This document shows, in pieces, positions 6,925 through 15,117 of a stretch of DNA of 33,030 bases. The DNA is taken from the NCBI GenBank assembly GCA_964489785.1, contig CAZAZY010000004.1, positions 1 through 33,030 of the forward strand. The letters run 5' to 3'. The notes under the pieces were generated by a model. The model worked only from the letters and a program-made list of their open reading frames with translations, was not told the DNA's origin and did not search any database. The translations under genes were made by a program, and so were the position numbers. Positions within the stretch are counted from its first letter, which is position 1, and each line of letters opens with the position of its first letter. The DNA comes from JAIPIY01 sp964489785 (GTDB lineage Bacteria; Patescibacteriota; Minisyncoccia; Phycocordibacterales; UBA1006).

Positions 6925-8325
6925 CTATCTCTGGTTAAGTTTTTCCAGTTGATTAATGGTTTGTTGGATTGCAGTAGCTTTATTCATAACAGAATCTGCA
7001 TATGTAGAACACTGCCCATAATAACGACATGCTGCATTATGTTCTGTGCTGTATGTTTGAGCATGTGCACCCAAATCACGCAAGAAAATAGCGGTTGCAT
7101 ACACTGCATGTCGTGGATCCCATGGATTTGCAACTGATGCACCAGTATATTCACGGACTCGAGATTCTACAATCATCCAAGTGTTTGGAATAAATTGGGT
7201 ATAACCCATAGCCCCACCATAGCCAAACAAACTTCCATCAGATCGAACTAATGCACATGAAATCGGAGTCTTTTTCCAGTCCATACCCAATGATGCGGTA
7301 ATTTTCACAAAGTTATCAAAGTTACTAGGTATCATATTCTTTTTTGATGGATTCCCAGAATTAATATAAATTCCATCCGCAACAAACACACCCGTTGTGG
7401 ATGCAATTGGTTTTTGTGTTACGTAACATCCACCAACATTACGACCAAATCCAGTTTCCTGTTGCATGATCGCCAAAATAAATGCAGGTCTGATTCCTGT
7501 TTTTGCTGATGCTGCTTTTGCATAGTCATACGCCTCTCCAAAAGAAATAGAACGACTTTGTACCCCACTACCTTGGAATCGAACTAACTCTGCACGAATG
7601 GCAGCGGCTTGGGCTTGGCGATCTTTGATAATTTCTTCATATGATTTTTCTTTTGTTTTACTAATATTCAATAGTTGTTTTTGTTCAGATTCTTGTTTTT
7701 GGACAGTGTTTCTGTTTTGTTCTAATTCATAACGAACATCATCTTCTTCCTTGCGTCGTTGTTCAAGACTTTTTTTTACAGCAGTCGTTTCACCCTGCAA
7801 TACACGTATTTCATCAAATGATTCTGCAATTGCCTGCTTGATCACCTGAAAAGAATCCCTGTCAGCAAAAAATTCAGATATATTTCGGTTAGATAACACA
7901 ACTTCCAACGTACTATAAGAATCCAATGCTTGTGTTTTTCGTAATAATTCTCCTAGTGATTCTTTTTGTCGTTCCATTTTGGATTGCAACTGCGACAATG
8001 TTTGATTTTTCTGTCCAATTTCACCAGATAATTTTTGAATAACTAATTGTTGAGATTCAATAGCCAGACGGGTCTTTCTAATTTCTGCATTTAAAATAGC
8101 AATATCATTTTGTAGCGATGCAGAATTACCTTTTTGTTGCTGTAACTGCTTTTCTGTTTCAGCAATTTCTTTTTCATATTCAGCCAATTTTGCACGCAAT
8201 GCATCCTGGGTTTGGTTTGCCGTTGATAATGACTGAGCCCGCACCAATACATACCCAGAAAAAAACACTATTCCCAAAAAGAATATTGGAATAAGTATAT
8301 ATTTTGTTGTGTTTTGAAAAGTCAT
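6925..8325 (-). CDS. Membrane-anchored coiled-coil lytic transglycosylase
   Basis: A 466-residue cell-wall enzyme. Residues 9-28 form an uncleaved or cleavable signal helix, placing it outside the membrane. Residues 35-250 form a long coiled coil, much like the EnvC/CwlO amidase-activator type. The C-terminal 200 residues are an SLT-like domain: AFILAIMQQETGFGRN has the catalytic Glu (residue 290), and GGAMGYTQFIPNTWM is the substrate-groove motif; NPWDPRHAVYATAIFLRDLG follows. It should cut glycan strands of peptidoglycan, perhaps at division. The start is a few bases past the bL25 terminator hairpin. Confidence 0.9.
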   Translation of the reverse strand: MTFQNTTKYILIPIFFLGIVFFSGYVLVRAQSLSTANQTQDALRAKLAEYEKEIAETEKQLQQQKGNSASLQNDIAILNAEIRKTRLAIESQQLVIQKLSGEIGQKNQTLSQLQSKMERQKESLGELLRKTQALDSYSTLEVVLSNRNISEFFADRDSFQVIKQAIAESFDEIRVLQGETTAVKKSLEQRRKEEDDVRYELEQNRNTVQKQESEQKQLLNISKTKEKSYEEIIKDRQAQAAAIRAELVRFQGSGVQSRSISFGEAYDYAKAASAKTGIRPAFILAIMQQETGFGRNVGGCYVTQKPIASTTGVFVADGIYINSGNPSKKNMIPSNFDNFVKITASLGMDWKKTPISCALVRSDGSLFGYGGAMGYTQFIPNTWMIVESRVREYTGASVANPWDPRHAVYATAIFLRDLGAHAQTYSTEHNAACRYYGQCSTYADSVMNKATAIQQTINQLEKLNQR

Positions 8326-8336
8326 ATATAAACAAA

Positions 8337-8368
8337 GACGAGTGTCAGATAGAAATCTTACACTCGTC
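8337..8368 (-). terminator. Hairpin between bL25 and the transglycosylase gene
   Basis: GACGAGTGT (8337-8345) pairs with ACACTCGTC (8360-8368), 14-base loop, followed on the minus strand by TTTGTTTA. It ends bL25, but a TATACT box lies at its upstream foot (8370-8375), so it may also form the leader of the next gene. Confidence 0.7.
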
Positions 8369-8390
8369 TAGTATATCACAAAAGAAATTA

Positions 8391-9020
8391 TTATTCAGCG
8401 TCTTCTTCTTTTTTACCTTTCTTTTGTACTGCAATGGCAGAGAAATCAATTGCAGTAGCAGTTTCTTCTGACTCTTCTTGTTGTGCGGTAATCAAAGCAA
8501 TAACTTCGTCACCATCTAAAATAGCTTTTGCACTAGTTGGAAGTTTAATATCTTGAACCAAAATTTGTGCATTCGCAACATCTAATACAGAAATATCAAC
8601 AGTTAGATCGTGTGGCAAATGCTTTGGTAATACTTCGATTTCTAATTCATGTAACACTTTTACCAAGTTACCCATATTGTTTTTTACTGCAGGTGAGATA
8701 CCTTCGAATATCAATGGTACAGAAACTGTTACTGGTCGGTCTTCTGAAATTGCAAAAAGATCAACATGCAAAATAGAACCTGATACAGGATCATGTTGTA
8801 CATCGTGAATCAATGCCATGATTTTTTTACCATCAAATGAAACAGTGATAGTTGATGTTTCCCCTGCTGTTTTGAAAACTTTAATAAAATCTATTGCAGG
8901 AATAGTTACAGACATAGGTTCAACACCCATACCATATACCACAGCTGGAATATTGCCTTCATTTCTAATTTTTGAACCTTTTATTTGTGCGTCACGCGCA
9001 GTTACGGTAAGTGTTGTCAT
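8391..9020 (-). CDS. rplY: Ribosomal protein bL25, long CTC form
   Basis: This protein binds 5S rRNA in the large subunit. The N-terminal L25 domain (residues 1-95; LTVTARDAQIKGSKIRNEG, IPAVVYG, and VQHDPVSGSILHVDL) is followed by the TL5/CTC beta domain (about 95-190; VPLIFEGISPAVKNN, HLPHDLTVDIS). The 209-residue length matches CTC-type proteins. The tail is acidic and ends with a lysine cluster (KKGKKEEDAE). A TATACT box lies 10 bases before the ATG. It is a single-gene unit with its own hairpin terminator. Confidence 0.96.
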   Translation of the reverse strand: MTTLTVTARDAQIKGSKIRNEGNIPAVVYGMGVEPMSVTIPAIDFIKVFKTAGETSTITVSFDGKKIMALIHDVQHDPVSGSILHVDLFAISEDRPVTVSVPLIFEGISPAVKNNMGNLVKVLHELEIEVLPKHLPHDLTVDISVLDVANAQILVQDIKLPTSAKAILDGDEVIALITAQQEESEETATAIDFSAIAVQKKGKKEEDAE

Positions 9021-9030
9021 ACAGGTACAG

Positions 9031-9036
9031 AGTATA
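9031..9036 (-). promoter_or_regulatory. -10 box of bL25
   Basis: TATACT on the minus strand, 10 bases before the ATG; a TTTACT sequence is 16 bases upstream. Confidence 0.5.
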
Positions 9037-9069
9037 CCCGAAAATTTGGAAAAGTAAAGAGTATATATA

Positions 9070-9092
9070 AGCTTCTAGTAACTAGCTTCTAG
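9070..9092. repeat. Short direct repeat
   Basis: AGCTTCTAG occurs at 9070-9078 and 9084-9092, with a CTAG-TAA-CTAG palindrome between. It lies in the spacer between the lipoprotein terminator and the bL25 promoter region. Confidence 0.5.
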
Positions 9093-9142
9093 CCTCTGAC
9101 GATTAAACAACTTTGGGTATTTTTTTTCTTATATAAAAAATA

Positions 9143-9166
9143 GGGACGACTTTTGCAAGCCGTCCC
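9143..9166 (-). terminator. Terminator of the 9186-9857 lipoprotein gene
   Basis: GGGACGAC/GCCGTCCC stem of 8 pairs (one is G-U on the minus strand) with an A-run at 9135-9140 giving a U-tail on that strand. Confidence 0.85.
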
Positions 9167-9185
9167 ATGAAAAATCAAAGAAAAA

Positions 9186-9857
9186 TTAATTCAGAGCTAC
9201 TGCACGGACTCCAAAGCTTTCATCTTTCACGCTGGTAGTATAAGAATTTACACGTACTACATTATCACCTAATCCAACACTAGGTATCCCCCCATCAATA
9301 GTACGAGATCCAGAACAAAAAGTGCCTCCAGAGCGATCCAAAGACCTGCCTGTTTCAGCGTAATGTTTAGATTCAAAAACCATACGCTCTAATAATGTAA
9401 TTCCAATTTTCATATCAGGATCAACATGAGCAACATTGAAGCCCAAAAACTCTGTATCCGGAGAGAGTCCATTTTTCACCCAAATTGCATAATGCCCCTT
9501 GTCGGCATTCCGACTATTGATGGCAATAATTTCATCTAAATTTTTAAATGAGCTCGCCTTGGGAAATTTCCAGGAATTCCATACCTGGTTCATTGTTAAA
9601 CCTTTTGCAATCACCAAAAGACGGTAATTACCTTCTGGTTTTTTAGAAACCAAAACGTCCGAGAAATCTACATCCCATCCAAGCTCGGATACATAATGGC
9701 TTTCCCAATCTGAAAGCATCATTGAATCATCGGTGACGGTAATATATCCAAATTCGGATAATTCTTTCACCGGCATATCATCTGCATAACCAGTACCACT
9801 GCAACCAGAGAATGCAAAAACGAGAGCGCTGAGGCTCAAAAAGAGATAGCTTTTCAT
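9186..9857 (-). CDS. Orphan lipoprotein, 223 residues
   Basis: The N-terminus MKSYLFLSLSALVFAFSGC is a lipoprotein signal with the lipobox FSGC, so the mature protein should be lipid-anchored on the outer face of the membrane. I do not recognise the family. The remainder has no membrane helix; it contains a Trp-rich middle (MNQVWNSWKFPKA), the segment IWVKNGLSPDTEFLGFNVAH and a C-terminal GGTFCSGSRTIDGGIPSVG with one cysteine, ending in FGVRAVALN. It is a single-gene unit with its own terminator. It shares only the lipoprotein signal, not the body, with the 22305-22712 gene. Confidence 0.8.
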   Translation of the reverse strand: MKSYLFLSLSALVFAFSGCSGTGYADDMPVKELSEFGYITVTDDSMMLSDWESHYVSELGWDVDFSDVLVSKKPEGNYRLLVIAKGLTMNQVWNSWKFPKASSFKNLDEIIAINSRNADKGHYAIWVKNGLSPDTEFLGFNVAHVDPDMKIGITLLERMVFESKHYAETGRSLDRSGGTFCSGSRTIDGGIPSVGLGDNVVRVNSYTTSVKDESFGVRAVALN

Positions 9858-9921
9858 AGCTTTTTCTTTGTATTAATTTATCGAAGAACTATACCCACCT
9901 TGCTCAATTGCAAGATTTCGT

Positions 9922-9937
9922 AGTCTATTTTTAGACT
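9922..9937. terminator. Small hairpin after the FAD-linked oxidase
   Basis: AGTCTA (9922-9927) pairs with TAGACT (9932-9937) 8 bases after the oxidase stop. There is no clear U-tail, so termination is only possible. Confidence 0.35.
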
Positions 9938-9944
9938 GTCATTT

Positions 9945-11744
9945 TTATGACTTTTTGTCAATAGCGATATTTTTTTTAATATCGGCCATGGTTCCCCCAA
10001 CCTTTTTCCCTGGATTAAATATATTCAATGGATCAAAGGTGTTTTTTACTGATTGAAATATCTGGACCATATCAGCACCAAATTGTTTTTCCAAATACGG
10101 AGTACGAATAATACCGTCATTATGTTCAGCGGAAAATGATCCATGGTATTGTTTTGCCAAATCATATATTTTGTCAGAAATTTCCAGGATTCTTTGTCCA
10201 TCCCCGATTTCATCCAATCGCATCAATGGAATAACATGAAAATTTCCATTACCCAAATGACCTGCTATGGTATATAACAGTTCATATTCATTTAATATCT
10301 TCATTAATTTCGGAAGATATTCGGGTAAATATTCTGGATTCACGGCAATGTCATCGATAAACGGAACGGTTCTGGTTCCCTCTCCTGCGGCGCGTGTTTC
10401 CATACTGTGTTCGGTAAGAATTTTAAATGAATCATGTCGGAAATCCCAAAACTTTTCTTCTTCTTCATCACGAGGAACCTGTCGTACCGCAACACCCAGA
10501 TCAGATAATGCGGTTTGTGCTTTTTTCATTTCTGCATGCAATTTGATTTCATCATTACCGGTAAATTCGGCCAATACAATTAACTTTGGAACACCCTTTG
10601 TTATTGCCATCCAAACTTCAGGGAAAAATCGAATACTGTAGCGAATAGCTCCAAAAAATCCTTTATCTTTGATGAAATCTTTGAAAAATTTTATACCGAT
10701 TTTAAATGTATTATCATCATACATTTCCAACATTTCGATATCAAATTGCATTAATCGTTTTACCAATTCTGGAACAACATCCAAATCACGCACATACACC
10801 ACCAACAAATCATGCGCAGGTTGTACGTCTACTAAACCATAGGTAATTTCAGTAATCATGCCCGTTGTCCCCTGTGCGCCGACAATCAATTTTGTCATAT
10901 CAAAAAAACCTGCTCCTGATTCAAAAGATTCTATTGAATCAGATTGAATAACATCCCATAGATAATACCCACTGGCGTTTTTTGATGTCACGGGTTTTTT
11001 TTGTTGAATGATATCCCAGTTGTTTTTTATCAGTGTGTATATTTCTGCGTAGACATTACCTTCAAAATTATTTTGCTGTATTTTGGTTTGCAATTCTGCA
11101 AAAGACAGCGGTCGTACAATATATTCATTACCATCAGAAAAAACGACTTTCAATTCTTTTACAAAATCTTTATTCTGTCCATATTTCAAAGTTTTCTCTC
11201 CGGCACCATTGTTGGCGACCATACCACCCACTGCACACAAATCTTTTGATGCGGGATAACATGGCAACACAAGCCCGTGTGATAAAGTTTCTTTTTCAAA
11301 ATCACGGTAATAGGTTCCCGGTAACACCCGGGATAATCCAGGTACAGAATATACATGACCATAAAAAGATTTTTGATCAGGAAATAGCTTTGTTTTTTCT
11401 ACTGACAATGTTCCCTGCATATATCGTGTAGTATCCATAATAATGGATGTATTTAGTGGCCCACCTGTCATATCAGTTCCAGCTGCACGTGCAGTAATGG
11501 ATAATTCTGGAAATTGTTTTTTATAAGCAGATACAATAGAAACAATGCGTGATATATCCAATGCATCCTTGGGAAAAACTATCACCTGTGGGCGAATAGA
11601 AAAAAGACTCCAGTCAGTGCTGTGTGACAAAATAGTTGCATCATCAAAAACCACATCCCCGGAAATGGATTTTTGTAATTCTTGGATCCAAGGTAATCCT
11701 GAAACAGAAATCATTGTATCTTCTTGTAGTGTTTTTTCATCCAT
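9945..11744 (-). CDS. FAD-linked oxidase, GlcD/D-lactate dehydrogenase-like
   Basis: A flavoprotein of 599 residues in the family that oxidises 2-hydroxy acids. The FAD-binding PCMH domain fills the N-terminal part: ARAAGTDMTGGPLN and VGGMVANNGAGEKTLKYGQ contact the cofactor. The C-terminal oxidase domain ends with IAGHLGNGNFHVIPL, the GHxGDGNxH-like metal/substrate motif, and SAEHNDGIIRTPYLEKQFG. The usual EHG reads EHN-D-G, so it is not a textbook GlcD, and the substrate (lactate or glycolate are guesses) is unknown. There is no cysteine-rich Fe-S domain. A longer frame starting at 11801 would overlap doxX, so I chose the ATG at 11744, 5 bases after the doxX stop. It is last in the aldolase-DoxX-oxidase operon. 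Confidence 0.88.
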   Translation of the reverse strand: MDEKTLQEDTMISVSGLPWIQELQKSISGDVVFDDATILSHSTDWSLFSIRPQVIVFPKDALDISRIVSIVSAYKKQFPELSITARAAGTDMTGGPLNTSIIMDTTRYMQGTLSVEKTKLFPDQKSFYGHVYSVPGLSRVLPGTYYRDFEKETLSHGLVLPCYPASKDLCAVGGMVANNGAGEKTLKYGQNKDFVKELKVVFSDGNEYIVRPLSFAELQTKIQQNNFEGNVYAEIYTLIKNNWDIIQQKKPVTSKNASGYYLWDVIQSDSIESFESGAGFFDMTKLIVGAQGTTGMITEITYGLVDVQPAHDLLVVYVRDLDVVPELVKRLMQFDIEMLEMYDDNTFKIGIKFFKDFIKDKGFFGAIRYSIRFFPEVWMAITKGVPKLIVLAEFTGNDEIKLHAEMKKAQTALSDLGVAVRQVPRDEEEEKFWDFRHDSFKILTEHSMETRAAGEGTRTVPFIDDIAVNPEYLPEYLPKLMKILNEYELLYTIAGHLGNGNFHVIPLMRLDEIGDGQRILEISDKIYDLAKQYHGSFSAEHNDGIIRTPYLEKQFGADMVQIFQSVKNTFDPLNIFNPGKKVGGTMADIKKNIAIDKKS

Positions 11745-11749
11745 ATATA

Positions 11750-12181
11750 TTAACGACGAAACCTGTCTATACCAACAAATGACCCTGCGTGCGAAATCCA
11801 AAGATACATAAACACACAGATATAAATAATATGATCATCTACAATAAAGCCATTTCCCACATAAGGAAAATTTAATAAAGGAAGCCAGTACAATATCATA
11901 AGAACTATTCCAGCAAAAGAAGCCATGGAAACAAACCATCCCAAAATCAGCGCAACCCCAATCAACAACAACCCCCATTGATTCAAAAAATCAACAATAC
12001 CAATTCGTGAAGAATCGGCAAACCATGCAAATAATTCTGGGAACGTTTTTGCAGCGGAAAGATATCCAGCTGATGTCCAGTCAGGATTAACTACTTTTGA
12101 AAAACCTGCATAAAAGAATAACCAACCCATTATCAATCGAAGCAACAACGTAATATGTTTCACTGAAATATTGATATACAT
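11750..12181 (-). CDS. DoxX family membrane protein
   Basis: A 143-residue membrane protein with four predicted helices. The N-terminal RLIMGWLFFYAGFSKVVNPDW is the DoxX signature (LRxxxGxxFxxxGxxKl). Family members include subunits of quinol oxidases and redox-linked membrane complexes; the function here is unproven, but the next gene encodes a flavin oxidase, so an electron-transfer partnership is a fair guess. It starts 10 bases after the aldolase stop and ends 5 bases before the oxidase start, with no Shine-Dalgarno. Confidence 0.88.
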   Translation of the reverse strand: MYINISVKHITLLLRLIMGWLFFYAGFSKVVNPDWTSAGYLSAAKTFPELFAWFADSSRIGIVDFLNQWGLLLIGVALILGWFVSMASFAGIVLMILYWLPLLNFPYVGNGFIVDDHIIYICVFMYLWISHAGSFVGIDRFRR

Positions 12182-12191
12182 ATAATATACA

Positions 12192-13058
12192 CTATTTATA
12201 ATGAATAAAAAGTTCTAATTTTGAAACAACCACATCTCGAACCGCATCACGTGCGGCTGGTAAATATTTATATGGTGCCAAATCTGTTGTATTTGCCAAC
12301 GATTGCTCTAATGCAGTACGATACGCAAGACGTAATTCTGTACTGACATGGATCATACCTATTCCAGATTTAATCCCCGCAGCAATATCCGCATCGCTGA
12401 TTCCAGAACCACCATGCAACACCAATGGCACGCCTGCAGTTTCTCGTATTTGTTTTACCAATTCAGCATCAATATGAGGATTACCCCCTTTTACCATACC
12501 GTGAATATTTCCCACTGATGGAGCCAATAAATCTACCCCTGTTTGTTCCACAAATCGTTTTGATTCTTCTGGTGATGTCATCATCCCTGCCCCATCTGGT
12601 ATAGAATCTTTAATATCAGAACCACTGCCAATATACCCTAATTCAGCTTCGACCAATACTTCACGACCACAAGAACCTGCATATGCAACGACCTGTTTTG
12701 TTTTTTCAACATTATCCTCATAAGAAATTTTTGCTCCATCAAAAATAACCATATCAAATCCAGCATCTATGGCATATTGTACACGTTCGACGGTAAACGT
12801 ATGATCCGCATTCAAAAAAACTGGAAGACCTTGGGATCGATATTCTTCAACCAATGCAGATATTTCATGAATTCCCATCCAATCTTGTTCACCTTCGGCA
12901 ACGCCCAACACTACCGGAATATCTTTTCCTGTTTTTTCACGCACAATTTTCAATGCATCAATAACTGCATGCACCATTTCCAATGTAGCAACATTAAAAT
13001 GACCAATTGCAATTTTTTCTTGTTCCGCCCATGTAATATATTCACGTAATGTTTTCAT
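12192..13058 (-). CDS. fba: Class II fructose-bisphosphate aldolase
   Basis: A zinc aldolase that splits fructose 1,6-bisphosphate into dihydroxyacetone phosphate and glyceraldehyde 3-phosphate. It has 288 residues. Active-site features are NADHT (Asp85, His86), VEAELGYIGS (Glu137/Glu139), GNIHG (His186) and LHGGSG (His215), followed by a phosphate-binding IHVSTELR. The tagatose-bisphosphate aldolase subfamily is an alternative, as both share these motifs. It leads an operon with doxX and an FAD oxidase. A TATAAT box ends 6 bases before the ATG, predicting a leaderless mRNA. Confidence 0.94.
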   Translation of the reverse strand: MKTLREYITWAEQEKIAIGHFNVATLEMVHAVIDALKIVREKTGKDIPVVLGVAEGEQDWMGIHEISALVEEYRSQGLPVFLNADHTFTVERVQYAIDAGFDMVIFDGAKISYEDNVEKTKQVVAYAGSCGREVLVEAELGYIGSGSDIKDSIPDGAGMMTSPEESKRFVEQTGVDLLAPSVGNIHGMVKGGNPHIDAELVKQIRETAGVPLVLHGGSGISDADIAAGIKSGIGMIHVSTELRLAYRTALEQSLANTTDLAPYKYLPAARDAVRDVVVSKLELFIHYK

Positions 13059-13064
13059 AATTTC

Positions 13065-13070
13065 ATTATA
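13065..13070 (-). promoter_or_regulatory. -10 box of fba
   Basis: Perfect TATAAT on the minus strand, 6 bases before the ATG; preceded by TGA, giving a near extended -10 context. Confidence 0.65.
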
Positions 13071-13102
13071 TCATATGAGATTATTTTGGGTAAAAAAATA
13101 GC

Positions 13103-13124
13103 CCCGAACACTTTCGCGTTCGGG
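13103..13124 (-). terminator. Terminator of the 13147 gene
   Basis: CCCGAAC (13103-13109) pairs with GTTCGGG (13118-13124); seven A residues at 13092-13098 give a U-tail on the minus strand. It lies just upstream of the fba promoter. Confidence 0.85.
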
Positions 13125-13146
13125 ACTCTGTACACATCTGAGAATG

Positions 13147-13455
13147 CTAATATTTAGCGCCCTCTGAAAACATGGACTTGATTGTTTTACCAGCATATAC
13201 TGGTTCGACATTTTGTAAATGTTCTGGAACTATACAACCTGCACTAATTTTGGTGGTAAATTCCTTTCCACTTACAGACATCCTTATCCAGCATTCTTTT
13301 GAAAGTCGAATGTCTTTATTTTCCGCTGTTCGATGAGCGGCAATTGGATCTTCAAAAAAATAAAGGTCTTGCGATGTAATTCCTTTATCATTCATTAGCC
13401 CCCTCTTTTGCAAAAGAAATAAAGGGTTTTTCAGATTAAGATCGCTTTCGGCCAT
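13147..13455 (-). CDS. Orphan hypothetical protein, 5' end at assembly gap
   Basis: The visible 102 codons run from the edge of the N gap to a stop at 13147. The first visible codon at 13455 is an ATG (MAESDLNLKNPLF), which may be the true start or internal. I recognise no family. The sequence is mixed alpha/beta without membrane helices (YFFEDPIAAHRTAENKD, LSKECWIRMSVSGKEF). A frame read across the Ns into the other side is an artefact, because that side codes on the plus strand. It has its own terminator. Confidence 0.65.
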   Translation of the reverse strand: MAESDLNLKNPLFLLQKRGLMNDKGITSQDLYFFEDPIAAHRTAENKDIRLSKECWIRMSVSGKEFTTKISAGCIVPEHLQNVEPVYAGKTIKSMFSEGAKY

Positions 13456-13555
13456 NNNNNNNNNNNNNNNNNNNNNNNNNNNNNNNNNNNNNNNNNNNNN
13501 NNNNNNNNNNNNNNNNNNNNNNNNNNNNNNNNNNNNNNNNNNNNNNNNNNNNNNN
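13456..13555. other. Assembly gap of 100 N
   Basis: Exactly 100 Ns, probably a placeholder of arbitrary length. It hides the start of the PfkB kinase gene and possibly the start and promoter of the gene on the other strand. Confidence 0.98.
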
Positions 13556-14545
13556 CAAATAGATTTTTTAGCCATCGGAGATATTGTCACTGATGCATTC
13601 ATCGAATTACAAGATGCTTCAGTACATTGCGATATTAATACAAATGCATGCACCATATCAATGAAATGGGGTGACAAAATTCCCTACAAAGATGTAAATG
13701 TTGTAAAAGCAGTTGGCAATAGCCCAAACGCCGCAGTTTCTGCTTCTCGATTGGGATTACAAACTGCACTCATTACCCATGTTGGGTCTGATGATTTTGG
13801 AAAAGAATGTATCGATTATTTAAACGGAGAAAATATTAACACTTCCCGTATTAAAACCGAAGAAGGTAAAAAAACAAATTATCATTATGTATTAAGCTAC
13901 CAAGCTGAACGAACTATTTTGGTAAAACATGAAGAATTTTCTTATGATTTTGATATGGCAACCCCTGCCCCAAAATGGATATATCTCAGTTCATTAGCTG
14001 AAAATTCATTACCTTATCACATGCAAATCGCAGAATATCTTGAACAGCATCCTGAAACAAAGTTGGCATTTCAACCAGGAACATTTCAAATGAAATTAGG
14101 ATATGCAACATTAGAAAAACTCTACAAACAGTCAGATTTATTTTTTTGTAACAAAGAAGAAGCGCAAAAAATATTGGAAACAGAAGAACAGAATATCAAT
14201 ACATTATTAATCGAAATGCACGCACGTGGACCAAAAGTTGCAATTATCACCGACGGACCCGCGGGCGCGTATGCATATGACGGAACTGATGGTTGGTATA
14301 TACCAATGTACCCAGACCCAAAACCTCCTGTTGAACGAACTGGTGCTGGAGATGCTTTTTCTTCTACCTTTACAGCTGCTATTGCATTGGATAAATCAGT
14401 TCCCGAAGCATTGACTTGGGGGCCGATTAATTCTATGAATGTGGTACAACATATCGGAGCGCAAAAGGGTCTTTTATCTCGTGAGGCATTAGAAAAATAT
14501 CTTGCACAAAAGCCAGATCATTACGTTGTTAAAAAAATAATTTAG
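13556..14545 (+). CDS. PfkB-family carbohydrate kinase, start in gap
   Basis: A ribokinase-fold kinase that phosphorylates a sugar or nucleoside with ATP. The frame is open from the gap edge: DFLAIGDIVTDAF is the usual first strand of the family, so the true start is only about 5-10 codons inside the gap, and the ATG at 13661 is internal. The GGxxxN-A motif reads AVGNSPNAAVSASRLGL, and the C-terminal signature is ERTGAGDAFSSTFTAA, with the catalytic Asp. Substrate cannot be set; the pentose phosphate block next door makes ribose or fructose phosphate plausible. Two small genes follow at once on the same strand. Confidence 0.9.
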   Translation, partial: QIDFLAIGDIVTDAFIELQDASVHCDINTNACTISMKWGDKIPYKDVNVVKAVGNSPNAAVSASRLGLQTALITHVGSDDFGKECIDYLNGENINTSRIKTEEGKKTNYHYVLSYQAERTILVKHEEFSYDFDMATPAPKWIYLSSLAENSLPYHMQIAEYLEQHPETKLAFQPGTFQMKLGYATLEKLYKQSDLFFCNKEEAQKILETEEQNINTLLIEMHARGPKVAIITDGPAGAYAYDGTDGWYIPMYPDPKPPVERTGAGDAFSSTFTAAIALDKSVPEALTWGPINSMNVVQHIGAQKGLLSREALEKYLAQKPDHYVVKKII

Positions 14546-14549
14546 TTAT

Positions 14550-14849
14550 ATGGAAAAAAGACCACTTTCTATCAAAGACATATTACAACAAAAACCAGAT
14601 GCTACTGTGGGTGATGTTCCCCATCCATATGAAGATCATGTAGTAACTAACCAAGAAAAAATACTGAAAATGCAACAAGATATTGATGATCATATTCATA
14701 GATTGGAATCAGAATACCAATCTCTGTTCCAAAACATGTTAGCGCGATTTCCCGATGATACTTATGTCGCAAGCATGATTGATGATTTAGATCCAACCGA
14801 AATGATAAAAAAATTAAAACGAGTTCAGGACGCATTATCAAAATTGTAA
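14550..14849 (+). CDS. Hypothetical helical protein, 99 residues
   Basis: I recognise no family. It is strongly charged, with a predicted coiled coil around residues 34-60 (KILKMQQDIDDHIHRLESEYQ is in this part) and a second helix near the end (DPTEMIKKLKRVQDALSKL). There is no membrane helix or signal. It starts 4 bases after the kinase stop and precedes another small coiled-coil gene, so it is probably cotranscribed with the kinase. Confidence 0.75.
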   Translation: MEKRPLSIKDILQQKPDATVGDVPHPYEDHVVTNQEKILKMQQDIDDHIHRLESEYQSLFQNMLARFPDDTYVASMIDDLDPTEMIKKLKRVQDALSKL

Positions 14850-14862
14850 TATACTATACACT

Positions 14863-15117
14863 ATGGAAAGATTTCACCACCAAACAGAATTACAAAAACT
14901 CAAATTAGAATTTAATAGACTAAAAAATCAAGAACCAAAAGAGCACGAATTTCAACATCAACCTCATGTATACGTTGAGCAACTACGAGATCATTATGAA
15001 AAAGAAAGTGCAATGCGTGCAAAAATAGAAAAATTAGAAAAGAAAGATATCCCAAAAACCCCTCAGCAGAATGCTGCGTTACTGAATATAAACAAAGACG
15101 GTTATAGTTTAAATTAA
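14863..15117 (+). CDS. Hypothetical coiled-coil protein, 84 residues
   Basis: No family recognised. It is almost wholly helical and charged (LQKLKLEFNRLKNQEPKEHE, then a repeat-like EQLRDHYEKESAMRAKIEKL), with many His and Lys residues. It starts 13 bases after the preceding gene. Its last 9 bases overlap the end of tktC on the opposite strand, with no terminator between them. Confidence 0.7.
   Translation: MERFHHQTELQKLKLEFNRLKNQEPKEHEFQHQPHVYVEQLRDHYEKESAMRAKIEKLEKKDIPKTPQQNAALLNINKDGYSLN

Noticed and set aside
9070..9092. Start of a CRISPR array or mobile element end
   Set aside because: Only two short copies with a 5-base spacing; no array, no transposase, no flanking inverted repeats.
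13147..13677. A 176-residue reverse frame across the Ns
   Set aside because: The part right of the gap codes for the PfkB kinase on the plus strand; the frame is only open by chance through the Ns.
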